Positions 45,301 to 54,400 of a DNA stretch of 64,000 nt are shown piece after piece. Within the stretch, counting starts at the first letter, position 1; the number at the start of each line of letters is the position of its first letter. Source of the stretch: Mycetohabitans endofungorum (GTDB lineage Bacteria > Pseudomonadota > Gammaproteobacteria > Burkholderiales > Burkholderiaceae); contig NZ_CP132744.1 in assembly GCF_037477895.1 (NCBI RefSeq), positions 1,054,001-1,118,000 on the forward strand, given 5' to 3'. Below the pieces are notes generated by a model. That model made no database searches. It worked only from the letters and a program-made list of their open reading frames with translations, and was not told the DNA's origin. A program made the translations under genes and the position numbers.

Positions 45301-48300
45301 CACAAACGGCAGCCTTGCAGCCGCAGGCCAGTACAGCAGAGAGTCTTGGTTACGAACAGTTGACCGACGGTCGACTGGATACCGCACCGCGTGAGTTGAT
45401 TGGTTGGCAACGCCTGAACTATGTCGATACGGAAGGTACCAAATTGCCATTCGGTCAGGCAACGCTTGAGGGGCTGCTGGCCTGCACACGGCAGGCCGAG
45501 GTGACGCGGGATCAGCTGGAGCAAGCCTGCAAAGACTTGCCGTCGCCTGGCGACCTCGATCAATGGATGGCGCAAGCAAAGTATCAAAAGTTTGACGAAG
45601 ACGGCAACGACTATTACTGGGTGGAATCGCCGCGCGCGCATTATCTGGGCTTGAGCGACTTCTATCGGCTCAGCCATCAAACCGATGCGTTCGGCGCTCA
45701 AACGCGCATCGAATACGATGCGTCCGGCTACTGTGTGACGCGCGTGACCGACGCATTGGGCTATGTGACGCAAGCCGAGTATGACTATCGATGGCTGCAA
45801 CCGACGCGCGTGATCGATGCGAATGAGAACCGGCATGAAGCGGCGTACGATCCGCTAGGCCGGATACGTGTCACCAGCTTTTACGGTACGCAAGACGATC
45901 GCGAAATCGGTTTCGCACCGGTCGAAATTTATCGAACCGCCGTCACGACGCTCGACGCGGCACTGGCCGACCCCATCGGCGCGATCCAGCACGCGGCTAG
46001 CGTTTCCTATGATGCGCCACTTAGTTGGATGGGTCAGCTCGAGGATGGCGTACTGAGCGACGTTGAACAAGCCATGCTGTGTCAACAGGGGCTGCTCACG
46101 TCCAGCGGTCAGCTCCGCGCGCGGTGGCGGTGGCTGAGCGCCGCGCCCCCCGGCCTATCAGCCGAGCGCTGGGCACAGATTCGAGCGCTGCTCGATGACG
46201 CTGCCCGTACGCCGGTGCATACGGCGAGTTTGGTGCATGATGGCTATCCGGACGACACGCATCGGCAGATCCGCTGCACGGTGGCATTCACCGACGGCTT
46301 CGGCCGTGCACTGCAAGCCAAGCAGCGTGTTGCCCCCGGTCCCGCGTGGGCAACCGATACGCAGGGCAACCTGGCACTCGAAGCAGGACAGCTGGTGAGC
46401 CACGATACGCCGACGCGTTGGGCGGTCTCAGGTCGCGTCGAATACAACAATAAAGGTTTAGCGGTGCGTGTGTACCAACCGTATTTTGTGGACACGCCCC
46501 GCTATGTGAACGATGCATCGCTGCGGCAGTTCGTGCCGCACGACACGTTCTACTATGATCCGTTGGGCCGCAATACGCGGGTGTACACCGCGGCAGGATC
46601 TCAGCGGCGTAGTCGCTTTGATGTCTGGTTTGACGCGCACGAAGACGAAAATGACACGAGCGACGATCCGCTGTATCGCGACACGCCGATGGTCGAGGTA
46701 CGCGACAATCAGGGTTTAGCGGTGCGCGAAGTGCGCTACAACCGCACGCCCGATATTTCGGGGCGCAATCGCACACCCGAAGTTCCCGAGCGACAAGTCC
46801 TTGTGACTCGCCATGAATTCGATGCGAGTGGTGCGCTGGTGAGCAGTGCTGATCCGCGGCACATCGCGAAGGACTCAGTCAATTTCCGCTACCAGCGCAC
46901 GCTCTCAGGGCAGCTGCTGCGTACCGACAGCGTCGATGCGGGCGCGCAGCTGCAGCTACGTGATGCGCGTGGGCTGATCATGTGGACAGCGACCGGCAAT
47001 GGGCATCGTCAGCGTTGGACCTATGATGTGCTCGGCCGTCAGAGCGCACGGTTTGAGCAACCCGCCGGCGCCGCAGAAGCGTGCCGTGAACGGTTTAACT
47101 ATGGGGCGCCGGACAGCGACGCGCGCCGCAATGATCGTGGTCAGCTGATTCGCCATGCGGATCCAGCGGGCGTGACCGAAATCGGTGGCTATAGCTTGAG
47201 TGGTCAAGCGTTGAGCGCCACGCGCGGCTTTTTAGCGACGCTGGACGCGCCCGATTGGCCGGAAGCGGAAACGGCGCAGACTAAGCTGCTCGAGCCCGAG
47301 CGCTATACAACCTGTTGGACCTATAACGCGCTGGGCGAAACGCTCACGCACACCGATGCGGGCGGGCATTGCCGGCGCTTTGAATCCGATATGGCTGGCC
47401 AGCTCAAAACGGTTTGGCTACGCTTAGCCGGTCAGCACGGCCAAGACGAGTGCTGCGTCGCGTCGGATTTCCTCTATAACGCGGCTGGCCAGCCGCTGCA
47501 GGTGTGCGCGGGCAATGGCGTGGTGCGTACCTATACTTATGAGCCAGCCACGCAACGCTTGACGCAGCTGCGTGTGCAGCGTGAGCACGATAAAGCGCTG
47601 TTGCAGGATCTGAACTACACGTATGATCCGGTGGGCAATATCACGCAAATCGATGATGCGGCGCAGCCGGTGCGCTATACGCGCAACCAGCGTGTGACAG
47701 CGACAAGCCTCTATCGCTACGACGCGCTGTATCAATTGGTCCACGCCACCGGGCGGGAAAGCGCGCGGGCCGGGCAACAAAGTGCCGCGTTGCCGCCATG
47801 GCAAGGCTTGGACGACACGCAACGCGTGAACTACACGCGCGACTACACGTATGATGCGAGCGGCAATTTACATTGCATCCAGCATACCGGGGCGCAAGAC
47901 TATACGCTACGCATGACCGTGTCGACCCGCTCGAACCGCGCGGTGCCCTGCGAGTGGACCGAGCAATCCGATCAAGTGCATCGATATTTCGACGAAAACG
48001 GCAATTTGACACAATTGCAGCCTGGCCAGCCCGTGGACTGGAACGCATGCGATCAGCTCAGCCGCACCGTGCAGGTCAAACGCGACACGGGTGACGATGA
48101 TGACGAGCGCTATGCTTACAGCGATCAAGGCCAACGCGCGCGCAAGCAGCGCCGCTGGCTTGCGGGTTCCCAGCAGCATACGGAAGACGTGCGCTATTTG
48201 CCGGGACTTGAGCAGCGCGAACATCGGCAGGCCGCCACGGATGAGGCCAACCAGTCAACCGTCAATGAGCGTCTGCAAATCATTGTGGTGGAGGCGGGCG

Positions 48301-49610
48301 GCATCGCGCTGCGGGTCCTGCATTGGGAGGTGGGCAAACCGGATTCAATCGATAACGATCAAGCGCGCTATAGCTTGGGTAACCACCTGGGTTCCAGCAC
48401 ACTAGAGCTCGATGGCGAGGCGCAGTTGCTGACCTACGAAGAATATTACCCGTATGGTGGCACCGCACTGTGGGCGGCGAAAAGCGAGCTTGAAGCCAAG
48501 TACAAGACTGTACGTTACTCGGGCAAAGAGCGCGATGCAACCGGGCTCTATGACTATGGCTTCCGGTATTACGTGCCATGGCTTGGACGATGGCTGAATC
48601 CCGATCCAGCGGGAACAGTTGATGGTTTTAACCTTTACCAAATGGTCGGAAATAATCCGATAACACGATTTGATGCACGGGGGTTGTACGGAACCGTCGA
48701 CTGGCTCGACTTGCCAAGCGCGCCCGATCCGTCTCGTGTGACGAGAGCTGTCTTGGCTCTTCCAGGTGTTCAGGCAGCCTACGAAGTCTTTTCACAACAA
48801 GCGGAAAATTTTTTGGCAGAGGTTCAACAGAAAACTGAACAGTTCAATAAATTGAAACCTGCGCAAAAAAATAAACAAGGGGATAGCGACACATATCGTC
48901 CTCGCAGTAAAGAGCTAGGTGACTTCAACGCGTATGCTGCCGTATATAAGATTGGTACGCAAGAATATGAAGGTGGGTTTGTCAATCTGCCAGCAAGTTT
49001 AGGAAAAAAAGACACATTTAACGGAATCGCGCTACAAGATACAAGCTATAGAATTAATGATAAAAAAGCATTTATGTCAGCAATAGAATCCAAATATGAA
49101 GAGGGTAGCTGGCTTTATAAGCGCGACGATGACTTAAACCAGAGTAAACGCGGCGATCCAAAGAGAATCAACCCGCTGCACACGGGCATTGCGCACTTAA
49201 CGAGCTTGCACATACAGCATACGGAGCGGAGCAGGCAAGGGACGCTTTCAACCTTTCCAGGCGTGCCAGCGCTCCATGCAGAAGTCCAGGCGTTTAATCA
49301 TGCATTGCAAAATGGCACTAGCATGACGGATATTGTCATCTTCACCAAAAGGCTCGTAGGCAATAAGCTAGGTAAGGCGGGAGATGATTTTCCCGCGTGT
49401 TTCAACTGCGATGCCCTATTGAGTCTTGTGCACGTGACGACCGGCCGAACGACGGCTGATGCAGCTTACGCTGCGGCGCAAGAGGCCAAAAGCAGCCAGA
49501 TTTTGGCTCGTAAGTTGGAAGCACAGGTCGGTGACCTAGCGGTGCCACATCAAACTATTTGGCGTGCATATCGGGCATCGCTCGGCAGAAAAGCGGCTCC
49601 CACTGCATAG
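42312..49610 (+). CDS. Fused TcB-TcC toxin with C-terminal deaminase-like domain (locus 1)
   Basis: 2432 residues. The TcB part (to about 1450) starts with the SpvB domain (SLPKGGGAIQGLGETLSAGG) and has FG-GAP-like beta-propeller repeats (YGEGLPGVLYRDG, DLTGDGQLDWVVAQPGMAGF) and the TcdB middle regions. TcC follows without a stop after HEDENDTSDDPLYRD; in locus 2 the same point is a gene break. RHS/YD repeats lead to the core end NPDPAGTVDGFNLYQMVGNN at about 2100, with the self-cleavage Asp pattern. The hypervariable tip of about 300 residues has PALHAEVQAF (HAE, 2322-2324) and FPACFNCDALL (CxxC, 2363-2366), a cytidine-deaminase-fold signature. The tip is AT-richer than the core, as for swapped toxin modules. 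Confidence 0.92.
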   Translation: MNTTHPAEITAPNVSVPSLSLPKGGGAIQGLGETLSAGGVSGTASLSLPLPLTEVGSATPALALTYSSGAGNSPFGLGMALSVPSIGRRTAKGVPRYTETDEWVDASGTVLVRVGDAPTQTLNGRAFHVTLFAPRVEGGFDRLEYWQAQDDATLAFWRVRAADGAQHLFGYTAAARLADPAMPERIARWWLEETVTPHGEHVYYAYQGEDDSGIDISSDIEQPRERRAQRYLKRVCYGNRQACADLYLTNDTPVPTDWHVELVLDYGEHAQTPEALPTYAPTHAWLARADPFSEYAAGFEVRTHRLCQQVLLFHRFDALGADPVLVRRLYLEYDENPVLTRLRAAWVTGYGPDPASGEAAAVSLPPLEFGFGAFTLDQGQFTPFEPLKGLNDGALYQMVDLYGEGLPGVLYRDGSSYWYRAPIRATLDNDAIAYDAWQPLPQVPVGGLGPDTRHALMDLTGDGQLDWVVAQPGMAGFFSLGPDKHWQAFVPFSAFPTEFLHPDAQLIDLIGAGLPDLALIGPKSVRLYANRREAGFGAPEDVEHAPDRLPSGRGASSELVAVSDVLGSGQSHLVRVRHDALVCWPNLGRGQFGAAIPFAPLPFEPRTFDPARVRLADLDGSGAADLIYLESDRLLIFLNQGGNGFAQPVTLAWPDGVRYDDTCQVSFADVHGTGCAALVLTVPHPSPRHWIVDFVAGSKPYLLERVNNNRGLDTQLVYRSSAQAWLDEKRETPDAVSRLPFPVPLVAQQIQTDEITGNTLTQHYTYRHGFYDGHEREFRGFGYVAHMDTEREALTQPDDDTLSAPVLTKTWYRVGTEQDDAPDADYYAGDEKAPSLGATRWVDDQGEPIAQPDADLLRQMRRALRGHVLREEVYGVDDTPAAAHPYTVSAYRYQVRVVHDAPGARVLLPQQLEQLSVHYERAPDDPMITHDVLLHADAYGYPTEAATVHYPRRINPATPVEYNDPQQQTLRVRCTRHRWIHLDQGPAHWRLGLPCETQTAALQPQASTAESLGYEQLTDGRLDTAPRELIGWQRLNYVDTEGTKLPFGQATLEGLLACTRQAEVTRDQLEQACKDLPSPGDLDQWMAQAKYQKFDEDGNDYYWVESPRAHYLGLSDFYRLSHQTDAFGAQTRIEYDASGYCVTRVTDALGYVTQAEYDYRWLQPTRVIDANENRHEAAYDPLGRIRVTSFYGTQDDREIGFAPVEIYRTAVTTLDAALADPIGAIQHAASVSYDAPLSWMGQLEDGVLSDVEQAMLCQQGLLTSSGQLRARWRWLSAAPPGLSAERWAQIRALLDDAARTPVHTASLVHDGYPDDTHRQIRCTVAFTDGFGRALQAKQRVAPGPAWATDTQGNLALEAGQLVSHDTPTRWAVSGRVEYNNKGLAVRVYQPYFVDTPRYVNDASLRQFVPHDTFYYDPLGRNTRVYTAAGSQRRSRFDVWFDAHEDENDTSDDPLYRDTPMVEVRDNQGLAVREVRYNRTPDISGRNRTPEVPERQVLVTRHEFDASGALVSSADPRHIAKDSVNFRYQRTLSGQLLRTDSVDAGAQLQLRDARGLIMWTATGNGHRQRWTYDVLGRQSARFEQPAGAAEACRERFNYGAPDSDARRNDRGQLIRHADPAGVTEIGGYSLSGQALSATRGFLATLDAPDWPEAETAQTKLLEPERYTTCWTYNALGETLTHTDAGGHCRRFESDMAGQLKTVWLRLAGQHGQDECCVASDFLYNAAGQPLQVCAGNGVVRTYTYEPATQRLTQLRVQREHDKALLQDLNYTYDPVGNITQIDDAAQPVRYTRNQRVTATSLYRYDALYQLVHATGRESARAGQQSAALPPWQGLDDTQRVNYTRDYTYDASGNLHCIQHTGAQDYTLRMTVSTRSNRAVPCEWTEQSDQVHRYFDENGNLTQLQPGQPVDWNACDQLSRTVQVKRDTGDDDDERYAYSDQGQRARKQRRWLAGSQQHTEDVRYLPGLEQREHRQAATDEANQSTVNERLQIIVVEAGGIALRVLHWEVGKPDSIDNDQARYSLGNHLGSSTLELDGEAQLLTYEEYYPYGGTALWAAKSELEAKYKTVRYSGKERDATGLYDYGFRYYVPWLGRWLNPDPAGTVDGFNLYQMVGNNPITRFDARGLYGTVDWLDLPSAPDPSRVTRAVLALPGVQAAYEVFSQQAENFLAEVQQKTEQFNKLKPAQKNKQGDSDTYRPRSKELGDFNAYAAVYKIGTQEYEGGFVNLPASLGKKDTFNGIALQDTSYRINDKKAFMSAIESKYEEGSWLYKRDDDLNQSKRGDPKRINPLHTGIAHLTSLHIQHTERSRQGTLSTFPGVPALHAEVQAFNHALQNGTSMTDIVIFTKRLVGNKLGKAGDDFPACFNCDALLSLVHVTTGRTTADAAYAAAQEAKSSQILARKLEAQVGDLAVPHQTIWRAYRASLGRKAAPTA

Positions 49611-49652
49611 TGAAGCGGCCTGCGAAAACTGGTCGTCAATCGGAGGAGACTT

Positions 49653-50314
49653 ATGCGAAAATGCCCCGACGAAGCAGCGTTACATGACGTAATCTTCATA
49701 ATGAACCGCGCCGAGCCGACGATTCGGGTGACGCTGCTAATAGCCAATCTGATCGAGGCCCGTGCTCAGCTTGCTGAGCACGATCTGGAGACTGCGCAGC
49801 TCAAGGCGCAGATCGACAAACTCAAGCGCATGCAATTCGGACGCAAGTGTGAGCAGCTGGACCGGCAGATCGCGCGGCTTGAAACGCAATTAGAGAGCCT
49901 GGCGGGTGAGCGTAGTGTCGCTGAGGTGCGGCGCGCCTGCCAATCGAGCGCGAGCACGCCTGTGGGCGAGGCGTCGCCGAAACAAGCGCTGCCGCAGGCA
50001 ACAACCCCTGCTCGCGCTCCCCTGGCAGATTTCCTGGCCAGTCTTGGCACAGCGTGGCAGGATGGCGAGGTAAGAGCGACGCATCACCGAAGGCGCGCGT
50101 TGCCCACACTTGGCGCAGCCGGGAAGATCCATGCGAGCATACGTGGCCGACAATACAGCAATGGCTTGAAACCAAGCCCGGCATCACGGCTAAGAAGCTA
50201 CACGAGCGTCTCGTCGCCTTTGAGCACGACAACGAAAGGTACCCGCATAGCCCGCTGAAAGACCACTCGCCGCGCGAGTTCCGGCGCAGGACCGATTCAT
50301 CAACCTTAGTGTGA
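49653..50314 (+). pseudogene. Mosaic of IS66, IS21-like and IS3 transposase fragments
   Basis: Bases 49653-50000 read RVTLLIANLIEARAQLAEHD, then KLKRMQFGRKCEQLDRQIAR, the leucine-zipper start of an IS66 TnpC. From about 50110 another frame reads REDPCEHTWPTIQQWLETKP, then ITAKKLHERL, an IS21 IstA-like piece. It passes without a break into NERYPHSPLKDHSPREFRRR, the end of an IS3-type OrfB. None is functional. The scar separates the two Tc loci and shows repeated IS nesting and deletion. Confidence 0.65.
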
Positions 50315-50451
50315 GAAGGTATCCGGAAGTACGGGGGCAAATTCACTTCCTGTCTTCAGTGACCTTAATTTCTGCGAGGCGGTGCAGCCTTTTCAGGCCA
50401 ACGTCTGATGGTGCCCACGACAATTTGTCGCATTGAACAAAGGGAATTTGC

Positions 50452-50480
50452 TTGAATGCTTTCCGGCTAGTGCTTTATAG
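50452..50480 (+). promoter_or_regulatory. Candidate promoter of Tc locus 2
   Basis: TTGAAT (50452-50457) and TTATAG (50475-50480) with 17-base spacing, at the same place as in copy 1. Confidence 0.5.
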
Positions 50481-50637
50481 TGGTTGCTGCCTTAGGTGTC
50501 GAAGCGGCATATGGCAGTTGAGCACGACGCTTGGATACGTGGTGAGTCGCAGTCAAATGATGAGGTGATTTGCCAGCGAACAGGCGCATCGCAGTAACCG
50601 TTTCGGCTGAATACAAACGACGTCTGGAGGGAAGAAA

Positions 50638-50733
50638 ATGAAGAAGTACCCCAGCTTGAGCATCATAGACTCGCGCCTGCGTGGCAAGTCTACTTTTCCT
50701 GTTTTATTTCGTTCCCAAACTTTGTCCGCTTAA
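50638..50733 (+). CDS. Leader reading frame MKKYPSL, copy 2
   Basis: 31 codons, with GGAGGGAAGAAA immediately before the ATG. It reads MKKYPSLSIIDSRLRGKSTF and ends SQTLSA. Same start, ribosome site and first 25 codons pattern as copy 1, but a shorter end. Role unknown; a translated regulatory leader is the simplest reading. Confidence 0.4.
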   Translation: MKKYPSLSIIDSRLRGKSTFPVLFRSQTLSA

Positions 50734-51090
50734 CGTACAGCGGGACAGCTTTGCTGTGAGCGCGTTGTGCGTCATCACGACGTTTTGCATTCAAGATAGG
50801 TAGGTGTTGAGCGCCGTCGTTTGAGGCAATCAATCTCTCGTATGGCAGGCTCGATTAGATGGCCGCGGGTGTAACACTGACCTAACCAAGCGTGGTACCC
50901 TTTTTATGTAAAATGATGAGTACAACGTAAAAAATGCGTTTTGCTATGTTGTTTGCGTCGATTTTACAACGGTTCATGAGGCCAAAATCGCTTGCGCTGC
51001 AGCATTCGAACTGGAAAGTGGCGTGGTTGTTCTAAGGCACGTACCCACCTTTCCCAACTTATTCCCTTATTGTTTAGCGTTCTAAAAAAG

Positions 51091-54000
51091 ATGGCAGACC
51101 TACTCACCTTTCAGTCGGGCAATCCAGACCAACGGCTGCTTGATGCCGGCTATCGCAATGTGTTCGACATCGCGACGATCAGTCGTGCCGCCTTTATCGA
51201 ATCCGTGCCATCTCTAACTGCGCAAGATGCTCGCGCAGTGTACTGTCAGGCGCGTGAGCGCGCGGCCAATTTGAAGGCCCTTTATCGCGCCTGGCAACTG
51301 CGCCAGGAGCCGGTGATCCAAAGACTCGCGAAGCTCAACACCCAGCCTGACGCGCCCGCCTTAAAAGAGGCGCTGGTTCGCAATATTGGCGGTGATGGCG
51401 ACTTCTCTGATTTGATGGAGCGAGCCAGCGCCTATGCGGACGCTGCCTCCATTCAATCGCTGTTTTCACCAGGCCGTTATGCTGCCGCGCTGTACCGCGT
51501 GGCGAGTGCACTGCACGATGCAAATTCCAGCAGTTTGCATATTGATCAACGTCGGCCGGATCTAAAAAACTTGGTGTTGAGCGAAACCACGATGCAGCAA
51601 CAGATCACGTCGCTCGATCTTTTGCTGCAGGTGCTGCAATCGGGCGGTGAGCATATCGACGCATTGTCTGATCGATATTTTCCGATGACGCTGCCCTACG
51701 ACGACAATTTGGCGCAAATCAATGCCGCGTTGTCGGCTCAGGCGAGAACGTTAAATGGCCTGTGGGACACGCTGACCGATGCCACCGCTCAGGCCGTTTC
51801 GCAGCAAGTCTCTGCGTTCGGTCCTGCCCGTCGCGCCGGGAGTGCGCGGGCAGACGGTGATTACCTGACGGGCAATGTATTTTATCTGCAAGCGCTAGAC
51901 GGCGACACAGAGCCCATGGTGTATCTGTCACATTATACAAACGGCAGTGGGATCATTGGCGCGCAACTGGTCGCGGGCAATGCTGATCATGCAGCCGCAG
52001 CCATCGTAGCCCCTCTGGTGTTGAGCTGGTCAGTTGAACAACATTGCTATTACTTGGGTGTCCCGGACGGGACACAGATGGCAGGTAGCTCCGCCAACGT
52101 GTTAAATGGCTGCTTTCTAAGAGGCAATCACAATACCAATCCCGATAAGGACGGGGATTTTGCGCAGATGGCAAGCCGATCGGGTGGCACTCAACCTCGA
52201 CCCAGTTTTCATTTGCCGATCACGCTGATACCCGGCAGGCAAAAAAATCAATACTATTTGAAGACCGAAAAAGGGTATGTTGGGGTAGACACTTCCGGTC
52301 AGTCCAACTGGAAAGACGCACTAACCGTAACGGCTCCACGGGATAAGGCGCTGTTGGTGACGATGTGCAAAGATGCCGAAGGCAATCCGATCGAAGACGG
52401 CTCAACGCCGTTTCCCGAAGTCGTATTTGAGCAGCCCTCGCCACCGGCGCGTGAGACGTTGTCGCTGACGCCGGTCAGCTATCAGCTGATGACCAACACT
52501 GAGTTGAGCGAAACGGATATCGTCGACCATTACGGTATGGAGGACGCCAGTTTGCGCAGTGCGGGCTCGTTAGCGACGACGCTCAATTCAATTGCCATCT
52601 TCTGTGAAAAAACCCGCCTGCGCTTTAACCAATTGCTGGAGCTGACCGCGCAGTACGCTTACGATAAAAACGGCAAGGAAAGCGGCGCGCGCAGTCGCTT
52701 TTTACAGTTTGGCAAGCAAGAGCCTGTTCGAGTGAACGAGTACGGTGCAGCCTATTTGAATGGTGCATTGGACGACACTGAGACGGACCCAGCCCGCTAT
52801 TTGTGGGTACAGAAAGATGGCAAAAACTTGAACTTGACGGATGAGACGGTGGTCGAGTTGGCAGGCCGTGCAGAAAAACTGGTGCGCCTGTCCAACTTAA
52901 CCAGCTTATCGTTTGAGGCGCTGGATTGGGTGATCGTCAATGCGAGTCGCTGCGTACCGGAACATCACAATAAGCCGGTACTGGACAAACCCGTGCTGGA
53001 AGCCTTGGCCGAATATGTGCGGCTGAAACAGCGTTACGGTTTGGACGTCAACACGTTTGTGACTTTTATCGGTGCCGCAAATCCGTATGCGCCGGGTCAA
53101 GTGCCTAGCTTTTACGCGTCCGCGTTCCGCCCGGCCGACGGTGGTGACACGATTGCGTTGGGCACAACGGTGAACTATGCACGAGATCAGCAGGATGCGC
53201 TGTCCGCTATCTGTTGCAAGGCGCTGAGTGTGACCAGCGACGAGTTCGAGCGGATTGGCCGTTGGTGTTTCGGGGACGCAGGCAAATTTACATTGGACGA
53301 ACACACCGCAGGTCAGCTGTATCGCTTTGGTGCAATTCCGCGTTTGCTAGGGCTGACATTCACACAAACCGAAGTGTTGTGGCGCTTGATGGCCGGTGGG
53401 CAGGACACACTGTTGGAACAGCTAGGGCAGCCGCAGTCGCTGGCGCCCTTGGCGATTTTGAGCCGCACGGAAAAGATCCTGGACTGGATGGCTTCAGTGG
53501 GACTAAACCTGCTCCAGCTGCAGGGAATGGTGAGTACTGTTTGGAGCGGCACGGCTACCGCGGAGATGTTTAATTTTCTGAAAAACGTCTGTGATAGCGT
53601 CAATCCCTCAAGCACCGCTGCCACTCGGCAGGACGCGCTGGACGAAGGATTGCAGCAAAAAGTATTGCGTGCGTTGGGTGCGGGCTTCAATCTCAAAAGC
53701 AATGTAATGGGTGGAGTGACCACGTGGCTAGAGAAACTCACAGTGGATACAGAGAATGCATATACGCTGGCTAACTACTGGCATGCCATTCAAACACGGT
53801 TCAGTCAAGCCAACGTGAGTTTGGACGACTTGCAAAAGGATACGGCGCTTGTACTGGCGACGCAGCGCCTCAGTCAGCTGGTGCTGATTGCGCAATGGCT
53901 GACGTTGACCGAACAAGACTTGCAGTTGCTCACAAGTTACCCGGACCGCCTGGTGGCCGGAGCCATCACTGTTCCTGCACCGGATATGACATTGCTATTG

Positions 54001-54378
54001 ACGCTGTCGCGCTTCAAGCAGTGGCAAACGCAGGTTGTGGTTTCCCGTGATGAGGCGATGCGCTGTTTTGATCAGCTCAATGCTCAGGAGATGACGTTTG
54101 ACGCGGCCGCCGCGCTGATCGCGTCGCTGCATAAACTGGACACGAAGACCGTCGCGCAAATGAATGCCTCATTATTGGGAAAAAACACATGGCCGAAAAG
54201 CTTTGATGTGCTGTGGCAATTGCTAACGTGGTTGCGTGTGGGGCAAGCGCTGAACGTTGGGACCACCACGTTGGAGCAACTTCAGACGATGATGCGGGCC
54301 GACCCGTCCGCTGAAGACCGTACCTTATTAGCGGCCGTGGCTCAGAATCTAAGTGCAGGGATCAGCGCCCATCAATAA
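51091..54378 (+). CDS. Tc toxin TcA subunit, first half (locus 2)
   Basis: 1095 residues from the ATG at 51091 (MADLLTFQSGNPDQRLLDAG). The frame is open 33 codons further upstream but that part lies in the leader and looks untranslated; no strong ribosome site precedes 51091, so the start is uncertain. Same layout as its locus 1 counterpart: QSLFSPGRYAAALYRVASAL and QRRPDLKNLVLSETTMQQQI, then the helical shell with FGAIPRLLGLTFTQTEVLWR. It is the N-terminal half of a split TcA, with the second half 22 bases downstream. The two loci are clearly paralogous but well diverged, so this is not a recent duplication. Confidence 0.9.
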   Translation: MADLLTFQSGNPDQRLLDAGYRNVFDIATISRAAFIESVPSLTAQDARAVYCQARERAANLKALYRAWQLRQEPVIQRLAKLNTQPDAPALKEALVRNIGGDGDFSDLMERASAYADAASIQSLFSPGRYAAALYRVASALHDANSSSLHIDQRRPDLKNLVLSETTMQQQITSLDLLLQVLQSGGEHIDALSDRYFPMTLPYDDNLAQINAALSAQARTLNGLWDTLTDATAQAVSQQVSAFGPARRAGSARADGDYLTGNVFYLQALDGDTEPMVYLSHYTNGSGIIGAQLVAGNADHAAAAIVAPLVLSWSVEQHCYYLGVPDGTQMAGSSANVLNGCFLRGNHNTNPDKDGDFAQMASRSGGTQPRPSFHLPITLIPGRQKNQYYLKTEKGYVGVDTSGQSNWKDALTVTAPRDKALLVTMCKDAEGNPIEDGSTPFPEVVFEQPSPPARETLSLTPVSYQLMTNTELSETDIVDHYGMEDASLRSAGSLATTLNSIAIFCEKTRLRFNQLLELTAQYAYDKNGKESGARSRFLQFGKQEPVRVNEYGAAYLNGALDDTETDPARYLWVQKDGKNLNLTDETVVELAGRAEKLVRLSNLTSLSFEALDWVIVNASRCVPEHHNKPVLDKPVLEALAEYVRLKQRYGLDVNTFVTFIGAANPYAPGQVPSFYASAFRPADGGDTIALGTTVNYARDQQDALSAICCKALSVTSDEFERIGRWCFGDAGKFTLDEHTAGQLYRFGAIPRLLGLTFTQTEVLWRLMAGGQDTLLEQLGQPQSLAPLAILSRTEKILDWMASVGLNLLQLQGMVSTVWSGTATAEMFNFLKNVCDSVNPSSTAATRQDALDEGLQQKVLRALGAGFNLKSNVMGGVTTWLEKLTVDTENAYTLANYWHAIQTRFSQANVSLDDLQKDTALVLATQRLSQLVLIAQWLTLTEQDLQLLTSYPDRLVAGAITVPAPDMTLLLTLSRFKQWQTQVVVSRDEAMRCFDQLNAQEMTFDAAAALIASLHKLDTKTVAQMNASLLGKNTWPKSFDVLWQLLTWLRVGQALNVGTTTLEQLQTMMRADPSAEDRTLLAAVAQNLSAGISAHQ

Positions 54379-54400
54379 TCGAATTCAAAGGAAATCAGTT

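Larger units (their letters stand above)
50371..51060 (+). repeat. Tc leader block, copy 2
   Basis: Homologue of 33121-33836 upstream of Tc locus 2. It begins at TCTGCGAGG, just after the IS scar, and similarity can be followed through the promoter-like hexamers, the MKKYPSL frame and TTGCGTCGATTTT to TCGAACTGGAAA..GGC. It fades before the TcA start. Confidence 0.8.
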
